Position numbers and translations under genes: made by a program. From Brachionus plicatilis (taxonomy: Eukaryota > Rotifera > Eurotatoria > Ploima > Brachionidae), in the NCBI GenBank assembly GCA_010279815.1, contig QEOQ01000180.1, forward strand, positions 2,130,375 through 2,194,374: DNA of 64,000 nt, written 5' to 3'. Shown piece after piece: positions 61,066 through 64,000 of the stretch; within the stretch, counting starts at the first letter, position 1; each line of letters begins with the position of its first letter. Under the pieces are notes generated by a model. That model saw only the letters and a program-made list of their open reading frames with translations. It made no database searches and was not told the DNA's origin.

Positions 61066-62768
61066 TTAGACGCTGCTTAAAATTGGTGGTTCGTAGCCAT
61101 CTGGTCGCTCTACAACTTGACCAGCATCGCCAGATGCAGCGGCGACCGGGGCGCTCGATCCGGTCTCACCATGCATATCCATCAAACGACCCACTTTTTT
61201 AAAATGATTAATTGGGTCTTTAAATTTATAAAATGTAAAATAAACTCACAGTCGTATTTTGGTTTTTTGACAACTTTTACTTTGCGGATGTAAACATCGG
61301 TCAATGGATAGATATAACTACAATATTTTTCGATATCTTTAGCAATCGAATCTGGAATCCTAATTAATAAAAAAATAAGCATTTAAAATTTAAAAATTAT
61401 TTTTTTTAGATTTTGAAAAAAAATGACCTTCCTTTAATTTTTTTTACATATGTTAGCCTAATTTTTTAATGAATAATTTATAAAAAAAATTAACCATTGG
61501 TATCTTAAACTATTCTATTTATGCTTCTATTCGGAACATGTTAAATTTACATGAAAATTTACATGCAACGCCTAAAAGAAGCAAATATTGCTGTAAAGTT
61601 GTAGAATTTTTTTAGTTCAAATTTTTTTAATATGTTAGCTTAATTTTTTAATGAATAATTTATAAAAAAAATTAACCATTGGTATCTTAAACTATTCTAT
61701 CTATGCTTCTATTCGGAACATGATAAATTTACATGAAAATTTACATGCAACGCCTAAAAGAAGCAAATATTGCTGTAAAGTGATAAAAATCTTACAATTT
61801 CTTTAAAACTTCTTTCAAATCGGTTCCCGATACTTCTTTGGTGATAATTTCGATCATTTTCTTTCGAATTGCTTTAACCTTGGAGAAAAATAGTTTATTA
61901 AAAATTGAATGAATTTAAATTAAAAAAGGGAAGTTATTTTTTTGATCAGCAGTTCAATTAAATTGAACTCTCGACATGCTTCATTAAATCAGACCGCCCG
62001 TCGTTGTTTTCATCATTTAAAAAAAAAACTTCCGCTTATAAAACGACTTAAAAAATTCGAATACTTTAGAGTGTTGGGCATAGGAAGTGACTCTAGTTGA
62101 GTCTTTCGGGTTTTTGGTGAAGGCTAGAGCAAAAACTCTCAAGACATATCCATCAGTAGTTTTAACGTCAACATAAGACTCAATAGTGGTTTGTCTTTTT
62201 TTGATCATTGATCGAAGCTTATCGGTGGTCAAGTCCATACCGTGGAAATTGGTCAAACAGATTTTTCCTTGGGTTTCTTCGACAATAAGCTTGAATTTTC
62301 TGAAAGAGTCTTCATTTTCATTTAAGTCTCCCAATGAAACTTCGAAGACTCGGCCCTTGAGGCCTTCAGAGGCAATTTCTTTGAAAGAAAAATTAAAAAA
62401 AAGTAAAACTTTAAATTTTTTTTAGTTACTTGTTCCAGCAGTACGGTTAACTGGTGTTTTACCAATTTGTCTTGTTTTAAATTGGGCTGGAGCTTTAACA
62501 TCGTACCATTCTTTTCTGGTGAACGGATTAACACTATAAAGAAAGAAAAAAAATGAGTTAAATTCTGGAAAAAATTAAAGTAACCAAATTGAAATGTTTA
62601 ATTTTGCTTAAAAAAAATATTTTGTATCCATTTTAATCAATTTAAAAAAATCAAATTTCAACTGGTCACTTTTTTCAAATGGGTTTAGGCTGTAATTATC
62701 TCGTACATTTTCTTTTTTCCACCTTTTTTACCAGGTTTGTTAAGTCCCTTATTTTTACCGACTACCAT
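61066..62768 (-). CDS. RPS3A: 40S ribosomal protein S3a (eS1), host of intronic snoRNAs
   Basis: Six exons in phase (62707-62768, 62430-62533, 62065-62378, 61796-61878, 61250-61359, 61066-61193), 266 residues (human 264). Starts [20 protein letters not shown]; then [125 protein letters not shown] and the end [14 protein letters not shown]. All are S3a signatures; the protein sits at the platform of the small subunit. Exon 1 is short, and its donor (GTACGA) is weaker than the others. Intron 3 holds a C/D snoRNA and intron 4 two H/ACA candidates; human RPS3A also hosts C/D snoRNAs (U73). Confidence 0.98.
61448..61597 (-). ncRNA. Candidate H/ACA snoRNA in RPS3A intron 4, copy 1
   Basis: On the minus strand: a first hairpin closed by GCTTCT...AGAAGC with an internal pocket, an H-box-like AAATAGAATA right after it, a second hairpin closed by GGTTAATTTTTT...AAAAAATTAG, and ACA three bases before the proposed 3' end (61448). 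Size of about 150 bases fits. Nearly duplicated at 61630-61777. Target unknown. The layout could be chance in such AT-rich DNA. Confidence 0.38.
61630..61777 (-). ncRNA. Candidate H/ACA snoRNA in RPS3A intron 4, copy 2
   Basis: Same architecture as copy 1: hairpin closed by GCTTCT/AGAAGC, H box (ANANNA; AGATAGAATA), hairpin GGTTAATTTTTT/AAAAAATTAAGC, ACA then three bases. The closing stem of the second hairpin is better paired than in copy 1. Two copies in one intron kept at high identity suggest either a functional tandem snoRNA or a recent intron duplication of about 180 bases. Confidence 0.4.
61929..62033 (-). ncRNA. C/D box snoRNA, U43/snR70-like, copy 2, in RPS3A intron 3
   Basis: On the minus strand: terminal stem GGAAGTTTTTTT pairs with AAAAAAATAACTTCC. 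C box ATGATGA (62010-62016), D' box CTGA (61989-61992), C'-like ATGAAGC and D box CTGA (61946-61949) are present. The guide CGACGGGCGGT before D' is identical to copy 1 and complementary to ACCGCCCGTCG of 18S rRNA. Lying within an intron of a ribosomal protein gene is the usual animal arrangement. Outside the guide and boxes the copies share only GCATGTCG, so the duplication is not recent and both are probably maintained. Confidence 0.88.
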
Positions 62769-63364
62769 TTTTAGCAGATATAATTTATTTTTATTTCTAA
62801 CTTACAGTATACACTCTCTCTAAATCGTATATATTAGCAATGTGATTTTGCTTCAATATTTCTACTTGAACTTGGTTTAATTTGACTAGGTCTGCAGTAA
62901 AAGAAATATATGGCATGCAAAATTTAAGTTAATTTTTTGCATATATTTGAATTTTGCGTTCAAATTTTAAAAAAAATGCAAATTTAAACTTGCAATCAAG
63001 CTAACTCAAAAGCGCTTAAATACAAGTATTAAAAAAAATTAAAACATATTTTCATTTTTTAAGAGGTGTTGATTTTTTTTTCTTATAAATAAAGACTAAA
63101 AAATTAAGTTTAATTAAAATTTTTAACCAATTAATCTGATTTTAGCTTAGCAAATTCTGATTATTATGTTGTTGTTTTTTTTCTTTGAAAAATTTGAATA
63201 AATCATAATTACGTTTTTTTATCTAAATTAAAAGTCTTTAATCATATAAATATTTTATAAATTAAAAGATCGATGATATAAAATTAGTATCAAAGGTTTT
63301 TTTTTAAAATTATTTGTCAAATTATTATAAATTAATTTATAATAATTAGAAGAAAAATTAGAAG
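62769..63364. other. Upstream region of RPS3A
   Basis: The RPS3A promoter should lie here. No oligopyrimidine start motif can be fixed with certainty. AT-rich, no other features. Confidence 0.4.
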
Positions 63365-63505
63365 TGAGAGGACATCATGATTTTATAGCAGAAAACTCAT
63401 GTCTAACCAGCTTACTGAAAACTATTGACACTAAAACACAGGTTTTAAATCGTGATCCAGTTCGATAAAAATATTCATAGACTTTTCCAAAGCGTTTGAT
63501 TTGTT
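63365..63505 (+). pseudogene. LINE reverse transcriptase relic
   Basis: Translates as GHHDFIAENSCLTSLLKTID followed by TKTQVLNRDPV, then after a frameshift as IKIFIDFSKAFDLF. This matches the RSCLTNLL...DFSKAFD stretch of non-LTR reverse transcriptases that includes the first catalytic Asp. A stop and a frameshift show it is dead. It overlaps in kind with the 31115-31399 relic. Confidence 0.65.
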
Positions 63506-64000
63506 TTAAATTTTGTTTTTTTTAAAGGGAAAAAGCATCATGATTTAAAAAACATTACAAGGATACGCTTTATTTCATCATCAATAAGTCAAAAACCAAG
63601 TCGTATCAAAAATGACACGACTGGTATTATAAAGATAATTCATTTTTATGCACGAAAATATTTTTTTTTAAATTTGTTTCTTTATTTTTGGTATTTTATG
63701 AATTTTCCCCCTCTAAATTTTTCCCCTTTTTTTATTTTCCCCTTTACTGAAATTCCCCTTTTTAAAAATTTAATTCTATGAATAATATTATTTTTTTAAA
63801 TCTTCTTTAGAAAAAATTTTACTGGTCACAATATTTAATTTGATTTTTGAAAAAACAGACAAAAAAATATATTATTTGATTATATTCTTAAATTTTTAAA
63901 ATGGTAAAAGTTAAATTTGTAAACAAAAAATTAAAAATTTCAAATTTGAATTTTAAAATAAATATAAATTATAAAAAATGAAATTATCGAATTTACTTAA
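63506..64000. other. Spacer at window end
   Basis: No supportable feature. A CCCC-rich short tract (TTCCCCCTCT, TTTTCCCC) sits at 63705-63765. The first 100 bases may still be LINE-derived. Confidence 0.35.

Overview
The window is metazoan nuclear DNA: very AT-rich, with short GT-AG introns mostly of 45-120 bases, long gene-poor spacers and many decayed transposons. I reconstructed exons by hand. Single-copy genes with clear animal orthologues (UBE2K, CDKL5, PAXIP1/PTIP, LONRF, RPL9, RPS3A) set the gene scale. The composition, compact introns and mix of LINE, hAT, piggyBac and foldback elements would suit a small invertebrate such as a monogonont rotifer, but the sequence alone does not fix the species. 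One assembly gap of 643 N lies at 25047-25689.

Layout. 1.8-7.5 kb: UBE2K (-) and a CDKL5-type kinase (+), divergent. 7.6-8.0 kb: a small gene with one membrane segment. 8.3-37.8 kb: an expanded family of type I membrane proteins that I recognise as cation-dependent mannose-6-phosphate receptor (CD-MPR)-like. They have a signal peptide, an MRH-type lectin domain, one transmembrane helix, and a tail with a Phe-Trp motif and a terminal YXX(hydrophobic) signal. I find eight copies or partial copies, called MPRL-A to MPRL-H, several in head-to-head pairs. They are mixed with LINE, hAT and piggyBac relics, foldback MITEs and an unusual element carrying an AT-hook reading frame. 38.8-40.3 kb: an unrecognised gene (-). 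41.3-47.3 kb: PAXIP1/PTIP (-). 48.9-52.7 kb: LONRF (-). 52.7-60.0 kb: gene-free, with hairpin elements near 58.2-59.3 kb. 60.0-62.8 kb: a ribosomal and snoRNA cluster with RPL9, RPS3A, two C/D snoRNAs whose guide matches the 3' end of 18S rRNA, and two candidate H/ACA snoRNAs. The end of the window is spacer with a LINE relic.

The most notable content is the MPR-like array. In vertebrates one small CD-MPR sorts lysosomal hydrolases. Here the family is multiplied, and its members differ in ways that should change function. A, C and D keep the Gln-Arg-Glu-Tyr set used to bind mannose-6-phosphate. G and H have lost Gln and Arg. G lacks the membrane exons and reads as a secreted protein. B has an in-frame deletion fusing the lectin domain to half a membrane helix. 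D is split by inserted elements. A and C, and the 7581-7970 gene, have TCATGTGA boxes about 80-90 bases upstream of their start codons; this matches the M-box/CLEAR-like site of the MiT/TFE lysosomal regulators and is only a hypothesis here. The snoRNA pair is the second notable result: its guide is nearly invariant to 18S rRNA and resembles U43/snR70.
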